A DNA stretch of 64,000 nt from an uncultured Christensenella sp. (GCA_910585955.1 CAJUGC010000006.1:62001-126000); one strand, 5' to 3'. Shown: positions 43,769 through 52,887, counted from the first letter of the stretch. The notes: a model not told the origin generated them from the letters alone. Program-made: numbers and translations.

Positions 43769-45040
43769 ATGCTGGACATAAAGTTTGTTGCGGAGAACGT
43801 CGAAGAAGTCAAAAAAATAATGGCAAATCGCAGCGGCAGCTACGATGTGGACGCCCCCGCCGAGCTCTATGCAAAACGCAAACAGCTCATAAAAAAGACG
43901 GAAGAAATGAAGGCCGAGCGCAACCGCGCCACCGAAGAGGTCGCTCGTCTCAAAAAGAGCGGCGGCGACGCATCGGCGACCATTGCCAAAGTCAAGGAAG
44001 ACAACGTGCTTTTAAAACAGCTCGACGACGAACTGTCGGAAACGGAAGCAAAACTCAAGTACGCGCTTTTATGCGTTCCCAATATTCCCGATAAGACGGT
44101 GCCGATAGGCAAAGACGACGGCGACAACGTAGAGATAAGAAAGATAGGAGAGCCGACGAAGTTCGACTTTGCGCCCAAAGCGCATTGGGAGTTAGGCGAC
44201 AGCCTCGGCATACTCGATCCGACGGTCGCCGCCAAAATCACGGGCACGCGCTTTACGGTATATCGCGGCGCGGGCGCGAGACTCGAGCGCGCCATAATAA
44301 ATTTCATGCTCGACAGTCACATAAACGAGGGTTATACCGAGGTGTTGCCGCCGTTTATGGTAAACCGCGATTCGATGACGGGCACGGGTCAGCTTCCTAA
44401 GTTCGAAGAGGACGCGTTCGCCGTCAAGAACACCGACTACTTCCTCGTGCCGACGGCGGAAGTTCCCGTGACCAATCTTCATCGCGGCGAAATACTTCCC
44501 GAAAGCGCGCTGCCCATAAAGTACTGCGCGTACACGGCGTGCTTCAGAGGCGAGGCGGGAAGCGCGGGCAGAGATACGCGCGGGCTTATTCGCCAGCACC
44601 AGTTCAATAAGGTCGAGCTTGTCAAGTTTACGCGGCCCGAGGACTCCGTACGCGAGCACGAGGAGCTGACGGCTTGCGCGGAGAACATTCTCAAAGCGCT
44701 TAAGATTCCGTACAGAGTGGTTTGCCTTTGTACGGGCGATCTCGGCTTTTCGGCGGCAAAGACGTACGACATCGAAGTGTGGATGCCGAGCTACAACCGC
44801 TATGTCGAGATTTCTTCCTGCTCGAATTACACCGATTATCAGGCGCGCAGAATGAATATTAAGTATCGTCGAAACGACGGAAAGCTCGAACTCGTGCATA
44901 CCTTAAACGGAAGCGGGCTTGCCGTCGGAAGGACTACTGCGGCTGTGCTCGAAAATTTCCAGAACGCCGACGGCACCGTGACGATACCGGAAGCGTTGCG
45001 CCCTTATATGGGCGGTATGAGCCTCATAGCTCGGAAATGA
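43769..45040 (+). CDS. serS: seryl-tRNA synthetase
   Basis: A 423-residue class II synthetase charging tRNA-Ser (and tRNA-Sec). MLDIKFVAENVEEVKKIM opens the N-terminal coiled-coil arm (residues 1-110). Motif 2 is FRGEAGSAGRDTRGLIRQHQ, motif 3 includes GSGLAVGRTTAAVLEN. Full length. AAGGAG lies 12 bases upstream, rather far. Its TGA overlaps the ATG of a membrane protein gene. No convincing T-box in the leader. Confidence 0.97.
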   Translation: MLDIKFVAENVEEVKKIMANRSGSYDVDAPAELYAKRKQLIKKTEEMKAERNRATEEVARLKKSGGDASATIAKVKEDNVLLKQLDDELSETEAKLKYALLCVPNIPDKTVPIGKDDGDNVEIRKIGEPTKFDFAPKAHWELGDSLGILDPTVAAKITGTRFTVYRGAGARLERAIINFMLDSHINEGYTEVLPPFMVNRDSMTGTGQLPKFEEDAFAVKNTDYFLVPTAEVPVTNLHRGEILPESALPIKYCAYTACFRGEAGSAGRDTRGLIRQHQFNKVELVKFTRPEDSVREHEELTACAENILKALKIPYRVVCLCTGDLGFSAAKTYDIEVWMPSYNRYVEISSCSNYTDYQARRMNIKYRRNDGKLELVHTLNGSGLAVGRTTAAVLENFQNADGTVTIPEALRPYMGGMSLIARK

Positions 45041-45885
45041 TAGTAAACGCGGTGATCAGGTTTTTCAAAGCCTTTTTCGGCTTTATAGTCAAGGCGGCGG
45101 CTTGGCTGCTTTTCGCGTTCGGACTTTGGCTTCCTTGCCTGTATGCCGTAATATTTCTCATAGTATGCGCGCTGTCCGCGACTTCGTTCAATACCGTATT
45201 GCCGCAGTTTTTCGTGGGGCTGGCTCTTTCGTTCGTCGTAGGCGTCGCGCTTTCTTACTATATAGACAAGGCTAAGCGCAAACGAAAGAGAGCGGTAAAG
45301 AGAGGGCTTAAGGATACGCGCGTCAGACGCATGGAAAAAGAGCCGAAGCGAAAAGAAATTGACGACGATCGACTCGAAGGAATCTCGTATGCGGAAAACA
45401 AAGATTTTCGCGACGTTTCCGATTATGCGGACGAATACGAAAGTCGATCGTACGGCGATTGCGACTCTCGGCTGAGCGAGTACGAGGATTGCAAAAGCGC
45501 CCGCTATGAAGATCGAGTCTTTTACGAACCTTCCGAGGAGAACGAACAGAGAGTCGCGCAAGAATCGCAAGGCGACAGTCTTATAAAACCGGCGAGCGAT
45601 AAACCCGTCTACGATTTTCGCGCGGAAGCCGAACTTCGAGGCAAGATTTTCGAGGACGAGAAAAAGAGCAGGCTTGCTGCAAACGGCGGCTATGATTACG
45701 AAGCGTCGGCTCGTCGCAGGCTTGAGAAGCTGACTTATGCGGAAGACGAACCGCCTATGGTGTTCCGCTCGCGCGCGGATAAGAGCATTTACATCTACGA
45801 ATATGCCGACCGCCTCGAATATTACGAGAGGACGGCTTGGGGCGAGATGAAGCTTATAGACGTAAGATATAAGAGAAGTTTTTAG
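45037..45885 (+). CDS. two-TM protein with long charged cytoplasmic tail, unknown
   Basis: 282 residues. Two membrane helices (about 8-38 and 42-72) are followed by a basic stretch (KAKRKRKRAVKRG) and a roughly 180-residue acidic/charged, disorder-prone tail rich in Asp, Glu, Tyr and Arg, ending in a compact piece (SIYIYEYADRLEYYERTAWGEMKLIDVRYKRSF) that resembles a small folded domain. No family recognised. Its ATG overlaps the serS stop. The design (two helices, disordered tail) resembles the protein at 50364 but without clear sequence similarity. Confidence 0.7.
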   Translation: MIVNAVIRFFKAFFGFIVKAAAWLLFAFGLWLPCLYAVIFLIVCALSATSFNTVLPQFFVGLALSFVVGVALSYYIDKAKRKRKRAVKRGLKDTRVRRMEKEPKRKEIDDDRLEGISYAENKDFRDVSDYADEYESRSYGDCDSRLSEYEDCKSARYEDRVFYEPSEENEQRVAQESQGDSLIKPASDKPVYDFRAEAELRGKIFEDEKKSRLAANGGYDYEASARRRLEKLTYAEDEPPMVFRSRADKSIYIYEYADRLEYYERTAWGEMKLIDVRYKRSF

Positions 45886-45965
45886 CCTTTACTGTCGAAA
45901 ACAGGCGAAAAACACGGGTACTGTGCCAGACATAATTTTAAAATATGTAAAATCAAGGAGAGAAA

Positions 45966-47954
45966 GTGGACAGAGAAAGAGTGATAAACGTCGTAAAGCA
46001 AATGTCTCTCGACGAGAAGATCGCGCTTACGAGAGTGGGCGCGGATTTGCGCACGGCGGCGAACCCTCGTCTCAAAGTTCCGTCGCTTAAGTTGCCGCGG
46101 GAATTTTTTTGGTATGCTTCGGGAGCCGAGCCTGCTTTCGCCGCGCTCGGACACACGTTCGACACGGAACTTATAAAGGATTTCGGGAGGCTGCGATATC
46201 GCGAGGCGTATATAGCGGGCGAAAGTTTCGGCGGTGCGGTGTCGCTCGGAGTGACGCGAAAACCGTTTGAAAAGTCGGCTTCCCGAGCGTTTTCGGAAGA
46301 ACCGCTTTTTGTAAGCGCCATGGCGCGGGCGTACTGCGCGGGCGGCGCGCTCAGGTGCATAGGAACCGACCTATTGGGAGTCACGCGTCACAATCGCTAT
46401 ATAGGAGACAGGGCGCTCAACGAGATATATCTCAGACCGTTTCACGACGTCAAAGACGTTTTGGGCGGCATATCCGTTTGCGGCGGTCTAAAAGGAGTGC
46501 CCGCCTCGGAATGTCGTTCTCTCATGAATGTGCTGACTGCGTTCGACGGTCTCGTTTTTACGCCCGCGGGAGCGGTTTCCGATAAAGCGGAACAGGTATC
46601 TTCGGGAGCTTGCCTCGACGTTCTCGACGAAATCGGAGACGGAGAAAGGCTTAAGAAAGCTGTCGAGAACGGATTGCTGTACGAGCGAAAACTCGATAAA
46701 TGCGTCGAGCGGACCGTGCTCTCGGCGGCGGAATGTTATAACGCATATAAGACGCTTCGCGCTCCCGCCGTCTCGACGAGCGAAAAACAGGCGCTTTTTC
46801 GCAGGCTGTTGGAGGAAAGCGCGACCCTGCTCAAAAACGACGGAGTTTTGCCGCTCTCCGACGGCGGCGGGACGGCTGTGATCTCCGTAAACGGATCGAC
46901 TATAGCGAAAGCCGCCAAAAAGGCGGAGAAGTTATGCAAGGGGTGCGACGTCGCGCTTTTGTACGTTTTCGGCGCGGACGATATTCCGCCCGCGGAGATA
47001 GCGGCGTTTGTGGGAGAGATTGCGAAAAGAGCCGCTCCCGTGCTTATAGCGAGCGCGCCGCGATATTTTCCTCTTCCGTATCTATCGTCCGTGCGCGCGC
47101 TTGTCTATCTGCCGTTCGATATGGGGGAGAACACGCACGAGGCGCTTTCGCCTCTGCTTTTCGGAGACTTGGACTTTTCGGGCAGGCTTGCGTTCAGCTG
47201 GGCGACGGGGGCTTCGGCATATCCGTACGCGGCGCTCGGCTTTGCGAGAGAGGGATATTGCGGCGAGTCCGTCTATGTGGGCAATCGATATTTTGCGGCG
47301 GTTTCGGGCGGACTGCTGTTCGGACTCGGACACGGGCTCGGTTACGGTTCGGTAAAGCTCGGAAAGACAAAAGCGAGCGTTTCGGGCGGCAATATAGAGA
47401 TAGAGTTTGAAATAGAAGGAGACGGGGATTTCGAAACGGTTGCGTTTTTGGAGGCACGACTTAAAGGCGACGGCATTTTCGGCGTGAGCGGCGCGCATCT
47501 TTCATTCGTTCGCATAAGCGTCGGTAAAGAGAGAAAGGCTTTTAAGACAGTCGCTTCCGCGCCCGAAGCGTACGATCCCGAAAAAAAGAAATTCGTGCGG
47601 ATCAAAGGGGAATACGAACTGATTTTGAAAGTCGCGGGAGAGAGAAAGTCTGTCGAAGTCGTTATAGAAGGAGAAGAAGCGGCAAGTCTTTCTTTCGAGC
47701 GTTTGCCTTCTTATTATCCGAATGAAGGCGTGCTCGATATAGACCCGAGGGAAGCGGAAACGCTTACGGGAGCGCTTCCGATAGGAGGCGACGTCATGCC
47801 TCTCAAAAGCGAAGTCGTCCGTGCGGAGAAAATTCTCGGACGTGAAATCAAAAGGTTGAGGCGAGGAAAAGTCGACGAAAATGCGCTTTCGTTTTTGCCC
47901 GACGACGCAAAAATAAAAATAGCTCGGTCCTTAAAAGACAGACGCCGCTCTTAG
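45966..47954 (+). CDS. glycoside hydrolase family 3-like protein lacking the nucleophile Asp
   Basis: A 662-residue cytoplasmic protein. About 1-270 matches the GH3 TIM-like barrel (MSLDEKIALTRVGADL, a TRHNRYIGDRALNEIYLRPF equivalent of the KHFA..E.R..R..YL.PF block), 290-430 the alpha/beta sandwich (ESATLLKNDGVLPL, LLFGDLDFSGRLAFSW), and the C-terminus a fibronectin III-like domain. The position of the nucleophile (family SDW) reads T199-P200-A201 in FDGLVFTPAGA, so the Asp is absent. It is probably inactive as a glycosidase or works differently. The start is GTG with AAGGAG five bases before. The gene is in line with serS, 80 bases after the previous stop. Confidence 0.8.
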   Translation: MDRERVINVVKQMSLDEKIALTRVGADLRTAANPRLKVPSLKLPREFFWYASGAEPAFAALGHTFDTELIKDFGRLRYREAYIAGESFGGAVSLGVTRKPFEKSASRAFSEEPLFVSAMARAYCAGGALRCIGTDLLGVTRHNRYIGDRALNEIYLRPFHDVKDVLGGISVCGGLKGVPASECRSLMNVLTAFDGLVFTPAGAVSDKAEQVSSGACLDVLDEIGDGERLKKAVENGLLYERKLDKCVERTVLSAAECYNAYKTLRAPAVSTSEKQALFRRLLEESATLLKNDGVLPLSDGGGTAVISVNGSTIAKAAKKAEKLCKGCDVALLYVFGADDIPPAEIAAFVGEIAKRAAPVLIASAPRYFPLPYLSSVRALVYLPFDMGENTHEALSPLLFGDLDFSGRLAFSWATGASAYPYAALGFAREGYCGESVYVGNRYFAAVSGGLLFGLGHGLGYGSVKLGKTKASVSGGNIEIEFEIEGDGDFETVAFLEARLKGDGIFGVSGAHLSFVRISVGKERKAFKTVASAPEAYDPEKKKFVRIKGEYELILKVAGERKSVEVVIEGEEAASLSFERLPSYYPNEGVLDIDPREAETLTGALPIGGDVMPLKSEVVRAEKILGREIKRLRRGKVDENALSFLPDDAKIKIARSLKDRRRS

Positions 47955-47961
47955 ACCGAAA

Positions 47962-47968
47962 TTCGACA
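47962..47968. promoter_or_regulatory. Spo0A box upstream of spoIIE
   Basis: TTCGACA is the exact reverse complement of the 0A-box core TGTCGAA, about 55 bases upstream of the spoIIE -10. spoIIE is a classical Spo0A target in spore formers. A single 7-base match can occur by chance. Confidence 0.5.
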
Positions 47969-48020
47969 ATAAAAGACCGTTACCCGCAAATTAACCGCTT
48001 TGCGGCCTTTGCATAGCTTG

Positions 48021-48055
48021 TATAATGTGACCTGTATAAAGGCAGGTCATTTTTT
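48021..48055 (+). promoter_or_regulatory. spoIIE -10 box and leader hairpin covering the ribosome-binding site
   Basis: TATAAT (48021-48026) is followed by TGACCTG (48028-48034) pairing with CAGGTCA (48043-48049), then six T and the ATG. The only Shine-Dalgarno-like bases (AGGT) are in the 3' arm of the hairpin. It looks like an intrinsic terminator placed directly before the start codon, and could limit expression until needed. Confidence 0.5.
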
Positions 48056-50296
48056 ATGCAGAAAGTAAAGAAAGCGATATTTCCCGTGCTCGCCTCGATT
48101 GCCGTGCTTGCGCTGTCCGCCGCCGAGGTCTACAATATGCGTCCGTTCGGTACGGGAGCGTATCTTGCGCTTCTTGTCGGCGGAGTGCCCGTCTACATAA
48201 CCGCCCCCGTGTATCTGCTTTCACAGGCATTGTTTGTGTCGGTTCCGTCCGAACTTTGGGGCTATCTCGGCATAACTCTTGTAGGCGTAGCAGTGAAACT
48301 TGTTTTCATGAAACTCAAAAAACCTTTGCCGCAGTTCATGCCCGCTGTTGTCGGCGCAGTCGGATCGTGCGCGTTTGTCTACGCCGGGATAACGGGGATC
48401 CTGACGCCGTTAAACATAATTCTTTCCGCGCTGTTTTCCCTTCTGTTCATGCTCGTGTGTCAGATTTTTCTTAAGCCGCTTTCGGCGAGGGACAGCTACG
48501 CCGCTCTGACGGAACCGGAAAAACTGAGCGGTTGCGTAATACTCGCCGCGCTCTTTCTCGCGCTTGCCCGTCCCGTCGTATCGACATTCACGCTCGCTTA
48601 TCTCTTCGCAGCGTCCGCGACTTTATTTGCGGTATGGGCTTCCGGTACGGGCGCGGGCATGATAACTGCGCTGTCGGCGGGGTGCGGTATGGCTTTTTAT
48701 TCGTTCGATCCCGCGCCGATCGCCGTCCTTACTTTTGCCGCCGCAGTCGCCGCCGTATTTAAGGACGGACACCGCTTCTTATGTTCGGCGGGCTATCTTT
48801 TGGGCTTTACGATCGCCGTCTTTCTCTTCACCGAGTCCGATATTTTTGCGGTCGTGTCGGCGTTTGTCGGTTGTCTTGTATACGCGCTTGTTCCCGCAAA
48901 ACTGCTAAAGCGCGCGCGCCTTTTCGGCTACGGCGCGAAGAAAGCCGCGCTCATCGCTTCTTATAATCGCGAGCGTCGCACGCTCGGCGGAGAACTGCTT
49001 ACCACCGCGGAAATCTTCGGGCAGATGAGTCGCGTGATGATGGGCGCAGGCGGAATGGAACTCGACTGCGACGGCTATGCAAAGCGGTTGCTTACAGAGG
49101 TCTGCCAGCTCTGTTCGTACAAAGCGGAATGTAAGTGTAATGATATAGAAATAATGGAGAGGTTGGTGAGACGCGCTCTCGAGGACGGACAAACCAGCGT
49201 GGGCGGTATGCCGGAGGAGGTTCTCGAACACTGCCGAAGCATAGGCGCGCTTATCGGAAAGGTGAACGCATTTGTCGAAAAGAACAGGGACGACATTTCG
49301 CGCGATAGGGCGTACACAAGCGCGGCTCGGCTCTGCTCGTCCCAGCTCGGCGGTGCGGAAGGTGTAATGCGCAGGCTGGGAACGCGGCTCGTTGGCGATG
49401 CGGTTTTCGATACGGCGGGCGAGGATAAGATAGTCGAAGAGCTTGTTTACGGCGGGATCAGCTGTCTCGGCGCGACGGTTCGGCAGGCGGGCGGCGATCA
49501 CGAGATCTCCGTCATAGTTCGCGAGGCGGCTTTCGACAAAGCTAAAGTCGCCGCCGTCATGAAGAAGCGGTATAAGCGTCCTTTCTTTTTTGTTTCGTCA
49601 GACACGGCTTACGCTCCTTCGGGATACGTCTGCGCCCGCTTCAAGTCCGGCGCGCCGCTCGACGTCGTGTTCGGTGCGTCGCAGATAGGCAAGGACGGCT
49701 CGGGCTTTATAGGCGATAAATACAGTTTTACGCGTATCGGCGCAAACGGTTTTATGATGGCGATATCGGACGGGATGGGCACGGGCAAAAAGGCGAGCGA
49801 AATAAGCGAGACCGCCGTCTCTCTTGTGGAAAACTATTATCGAGCGGGCTTCGATTCGGCGTTCGTTCTCTCGTCGGTCAATCGATTTCTGTCGCTCGGG
49901 CGCGGCGACGTGAACTTCAGCGCGATGGACATTTTGGTGCTCAACCTTTCCACGCTCGGCGGCGACGTCATAAAAATAGGCAGTCCGCCCATGCGCATAA
50001 AGCGCGGCTCGGGCGTTGCGCGCATAGGCGGCGGTTCGCTTCCTCTCGGAGCGCTCGAGGAAATAACTCCGTACAGCGAGAGCGTGCGGCTCGAGGAAGG
50101 CGACATGATAGTCATGGTCAGCGACGGCGTCGAAGACGCGTTCGACGATGGGGCGCTCGAGGCTCTTATTTCCGCACAATCGACTTTGAATCCTCAGACG
50201 CTTTCTCGCGCGGTGCTCGATACGGCGCTGAAAAATTACGGCGGCGTGCAGCGCGACGATATGACCGTACTGTGCGGACGGATTTACAGGAGATAG
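48056..50296 (+). CDS. spoIIE: stage II sporulation protein E (PP2C phosphatase)
   Basis: A 746-residue protein. Residues 1-300 form about ten membrane helices, 300-520 the regulatory linker including a Cys cluster (CQLCSYKAECKC), and 530-746 the PP2C phosphatase with ISDGMGTGKKASEIS and MIVMVSDGVEDAF, where the Asp residues bind manganese. SpoIIE dephosphorylates SpoIIAA to activate SigF in the forespore and interacts with the division machinery. Length is near that of Bacillus SpoIIE (about 827). It is preceded by a 0A box and a leader hairpin. Strong evidence that the organism or its lineage sporulates. Confidence 0.93.
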   Translation: MQKVKKAIFPVLASIAVLALSAAEVYNMRPFGTGAYLALLVGGVPVYITAPVYLLSQALFVSVPSELWGYLGITLVGVAVKLVFMKLKKPLPQFMPAVVGAVGSCAFVYAGITGILTPLNIILSALFSLLFMLVCQIFLKPLSARDSYAALTEPEKLSGCVILAALFLALARPVVSTFTLAYLFAASATLFAVWASGTGAGMITALSAGCGMAFYSFDPAPIAVLTFAAAVAAVFKDGHRFLCSAGYLLGFTIAVFLFTESDIFAVVSAFVGCLVYALVPAKLLKRARLFGYGAKKAALIASYNRERRTLGGELLTTAEIFGQMSRVMMGAGGMELDCDGYAKRLLTEVCQLCSYKAECKCNDIEIMERLVRRALEDGQTSVGGMPEEVLEHCRSIGALIGKVNAFVEKNRDDISRDRAYTSAARLCSSQLGGAEGVMRRLGTRLVGDAVFDTAGEDKIVEELVYGGISCLGATVRQAGGDHEISVIVREAAFDKAKVAAVMKKRYKRPFFFVSSDTAYAPSGYVCARFKSGAPLDVVFGASQIGKDGSGFIGDKYSFTRIGANGFMMAISDGMGTGKKASEISETAVSLVENYYRAGFDSAFVLSSVNRFLSLGRGDVNFSAMDILVLNLSTLGGDVIKIGSPPMRIKRGSGVARIGGGSLPLGALEEITPYSESVRLEEGDMIVMVSDGVEDAFDDGALEALISAQSTLNPQTLSRAVLDTALKNYGGVQRDDMTVLCGRIYRR

Positions 50297-50328
50297 GCGA
50301 GAGTATACGCAAAAAATCATATATACTC

Positions 50329-50357
50329 TTGACAGGCGCATATTTTGAGTGTATAAT
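50329..50357 (+). promoter_or_regulatory. consensus promoter abutting the start codon (leaderless mRNA)
   Basis: TTGACA (50329-50334), 17 bases, TATAAT (50352-50357). Only six bases separate the -10 from the ATG at 50364, so transcription should begin at or next to the ATG. Confidence 0.8.
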
Positions 50358-50363
50358 ATTTAT

Positions 50364-51572
50364 ATGTTCGATTTGTCCGTCACAACCAATCTCGCAGTGT
50401 TTGCGGTGATGTGCGCGCTTTCGCTTGCATTGATATTTTTCGCCGTAGACATATTTGCTTCCAAAAAGCCGAGCGTTGCAATAAAAGCGACTTCCGCGGT
50501 TTTCGGCGCGATTGCGATTGTCGTCGGTCTTGCGGCTGCTTTTGCCGCGCTCGGATTGAAGATCGGATTTGCGACGCTGTCCGGCTCGGATATGCTTATA
50601 TGGAATTTAAAAGTGCCGCAAGTCGCAGGCGTAGCCGCTCTTGCGACGTATCCCGTCACTTGGGGCTTGGCGGCGGTGCTGATTGCGCTCGCTCTTTTGG
50701 ACATCATAGGAGCGGCAACGAGAAAAGGCAAAAAAGCGGAGAGATCGCCCGTTGCTTCCGTCGAGGGCACGGAGACTGCGGCATCGGTTTCGGCTGATGC
50801 GGAGACTTCGGAGGATCACGCGGACGAGTCGTCGGAAAACGAGCTTGTGGAAGCCGCCTTTTCCGAAGCGAGCGTAAACAGAAAGCGTTACGATCTCGAG
50901 GACGTTCGCGGTATAATGGACGAAATATCCGGACTTGTAGACAATATGGACGCGGGCGAAGCCGCCGCAGACGAAAATGCGGTCGTCGATGAGAGCATAG
51001 AAGAAAACGCCGAATCCGATTACGGTGGGGACGAACTCGATTTCGGATACGAACCGGCAGGCGAGAGTGCTAAGGACTATTTTTCCGCGCTTGCTACCGA
51101 CGAAACCGACGATGAGGAGCCGGTATCGGAAGCCGCCGCAGACGAAAGCTCGGACGAGTCCGAAGCGGAGAAAGACGCGGGCAAGCCCGAGGCTTTCGGA
51201 AGCGCAGACCGCTCTGCCGTGGAAGACCGTTCCGAGGAAAAAGAGAAAGAGAAGGTTTTAGAGGAGAGTGCGGCGGCGATAGTGCCGGAGCGCGTGGGAA
51301 AGACTTTGAGACCGAGCCGTCCTCGCGAGGTGGAAAACTATACTACTTTCGCTTTTAAAAGCGGAGACGCTCGAAAAAAAGTTGTCAGCCTTGCCCGAAA
51401 CGAAAATGTAAAAGAAGTCGAGCCGCAGGTGGGCGGACTGCCTATGACCAAGCGGCACGTCATTATAAATCGCAGAAATGTCGTAAATATGTTCAGCGAA
51501 TATTTGAAAACCAAGAGCGCGGACGAAAAAGAGCGCATAGAAAGCAGTATAAACACGATTATAATCAAGTAA
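50364..51572 (+). CDS. membrane protein with long acidic tail, unknown
   Basis: 402 residues from ATG 50364. Three hydrophobic helices lie in the first 120 residues (TNLAVFAVMCALSLALIFF and others), then about 200 disordered residues extremely rich in Glu, Asp, Ser and Ala, and a basic, conserved-looking C-terminus (TKRHVIINRRNVVNMFSEYL) that may be a binding motif. There is no Shine-Dalgarno site, and the consensus promoter ends six bases before the ATG, so the mRNA should be leaderless. A still earlier in-frame ATG-like start at 50349 would lie inside the promoter. Gene lies 41 bases before glk. Function unknown. Confidence 0.75.
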   Translation: MFDLSVTTNLAVFAVMCALSLALIFFAVDIFASKKPSVAIKATSAVFGAIAIVVGLAAAFAALGLKIGFATLSGSDMLIWNLKVPQVAGVAALATYPVTWGLAAVLIALALLDIIGAATRKGKKAERSPVASVEGTETAASVSADAETSEDHADESSENELVEAAFSEASVNRKRYDLEDVRGIMDEISGLVDNMDAGEAAADENAVVDESIEENAESDYGGDELDFGYEPAGESAKDYFSALATDETDDEEPVSEAAADESSDESEAEKDAGKPEAFGSADRSAVEDRSEEKEKEKVLEESAAAIVPERVGKTLRPSRPREVENYTTFAFKSGDARKKVVSLARNENVKEVEPQVGGLPMTKRHVIINRRNVVNMFSEYLKTKSADEKERIESSINTIIIK

Positions 51573-51612
51573 ATTCGCGGCGTTGCCGCTATGATAATGA
51601 GGAGAAGAAAGG

Positions 51613-52563
51613 ATGTATTACGTTGGAATAGATCTCGGCGGTACTAACATCAAGACGGGTATCGTAGACGAGCAGGGTAAGATTATCGCAAAATCGTCCA
51701 TACCTACGAAAAGCGAGCGAACTGCGGACGAAGTCGCGTTCGACATGGCTTTCGAGGTTTTAAACATCGTCAAAACAAACAAGATAAGCATGGACGAACT
51801 CGTCGGCGTCGGTATAGGAAGTCCGGGCGCGATAAACAGCGGCGCGGGCATAGTCGATTATTCTCCCAATCTCGGTTGGTACAACGTCCCCATTGCGGAA
51901 CTCATTTTAAAGCGCGTCAAAAAGCCCGTTAAGGTCAGCAACGACGCCAATGTCGCCGCTCTCGGCGAAACGCTTTTCGGCGCGGGAAAAGGCTATAAGG
52001 ATACCATTCTCGTTACGCTCGGCACGGGCGTGGGCGGAGGCGTCGTCATAGGCGGCAAGCTGTTCGAGGGAAATGAATCGAAGGGCGCGGAGCTAGGACA
52101 TTCGGTAATAGTAGTAAACGGTCAGCAGTGCGGTTGCGGCAGACGCGGCTGTTTCGAGGCGTATTCGTCGGCAACGGCGCTCATTCGAGAGACTAAGGAG
52201 GCAATGCTTCGCGATCGCGGCAGCAAAATGTGGGACTTCGTCGGCGGCGATATAGATAAAGTAGACGGCAAGACCGCGTTTGAAACAGAGAAGCAGGGCG
52301 ACGCGACGGCAAAGCTTGTTGTAAACAATTATGTTTTGTATTTAAGCGAAGGACTGCTGAACCTTTGCAACATTTTCCGTCCCGAAGCCATCATGCTCGG
52401 AGGCGGCGTGTGCGCGCAAGGAGATAACCTTCTCAATCGTTTAAAGACGCGTATGCAGGCTCTGCACTACGGCTATCAGGGTACTCCCGCGGTCGATCTT
52501 TTGATTGCCTCTCTCGGCAACGACGCGGGGATTATCGGCGCTGCTGCTCTTCTCATGAATTAG
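51613..52563 (+). CDS. glcK: ROK-family glucokinase
   Basis: A 316-residue sugar kinase phosphorylating glucose at C6. GIDLGGTNIKTGI is the ATP-binding loop, VSNDANVAALGE carries the catalytic Asp, GTGVGGGVVIGG the phosphate motif and CGCGRRGCFEAYSS the ROK zinc site. Full length. GAGGAG upstream of the ATG. Its last 33 bases are repeated exactly at 52638-52670. Confidence 0.94.
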   Translation: MYYVGIDLGGTNIKTGIVDEQGKIIAKSSIPTKSERTADEVAFDMAFEVLNIVKTNKISMDELVGVGIGSPGAINSGAGIVDYSPNLGWYNVPIAELILKRVKKPVKVSNDANVAALGETLFGAGKGYKDTILVTLGTGVGGGVVIGGKLFEGNESKGAELGHSVIVVNGQQCGCGRRGCFEAYSSATALIRETKEAMLRDRGSKMWDFVGGDIDKVDGKTAFETEKQGDATAKLVVNNYVLYLSEGLLNLCNIFRPEAIMLGGGVCAQGDNLLNRLKTRMQALHYGYQGTPAVDLLIASLGNDAGIIGAAALLMN

Positions 52564-52670
52564 ACCGATAGGTTGCGCCGAATTGACGGCAGTGCCTTAT
52601 TGACGGCAGTGCCTTATTGACGGCAATGCCTTATTGACGGCGCTGCTGCTCTTCTCATGAATTAGACCGA
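52536..52670 (+). repeat. 33-bp direct repeat of the glucokinase 3' end with a 17-bp tandem array between
   Basis: Bases 52536-52568 (end of glucokinase and its stop) recur exactly at 52638-52670. Between them three near-identical 17-base units (TTGACGGCAGTGCCTTA type, 52583-52634) run in tandem, and a fourth partial unit leads into the second copy. Confidence 0.9.
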
Positions 52671-52672
52671 AC

Positions 52673-52787
52673 GGCTTATATACGTCGCATTTCTTTGTCA
52701 GGCTTGCGTTTTTCTCGAAGCCTGTACGATGTAGTACAGTCATTCGTCGAAAAGCCGCGCCTTCCTCTAACTGCTCGTATCTAAACC
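52673..52787 (+). repeat. palindromic intergenic element A, copy 3
   Basis: GGCTTATATAC at left, GTATCTAAACC at right, central TGTAC...GTACA. It directly follows the duplicated glucokinase end (52670), giving the same placement relative to a gene end as the other copies. Confidence 0.7.
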
Positions 52788-52834
52788 GTCTCACGCGATT
52801 TTCCGCCCTCGTGTGTCCGTACTTAAACCTATAA

Positions 52835-52887
52835 GAAGGCTCCCCTTAGCAAGGGGAGCTGTCGCCGCAGGCGACTGAGGGGATTGT
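52835..52887 (+). repeat. double-hairpin repeat B, copy 3
   Basis: Nearly identical to copy 1 at 27951 (GGCTCCCCTTAGCAAGGGG core, then GTCGCC/GGCGAC hairpin and GAGGGGATTGT). The rest of 52564-52966 has no gene. Confidence 0.8.
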
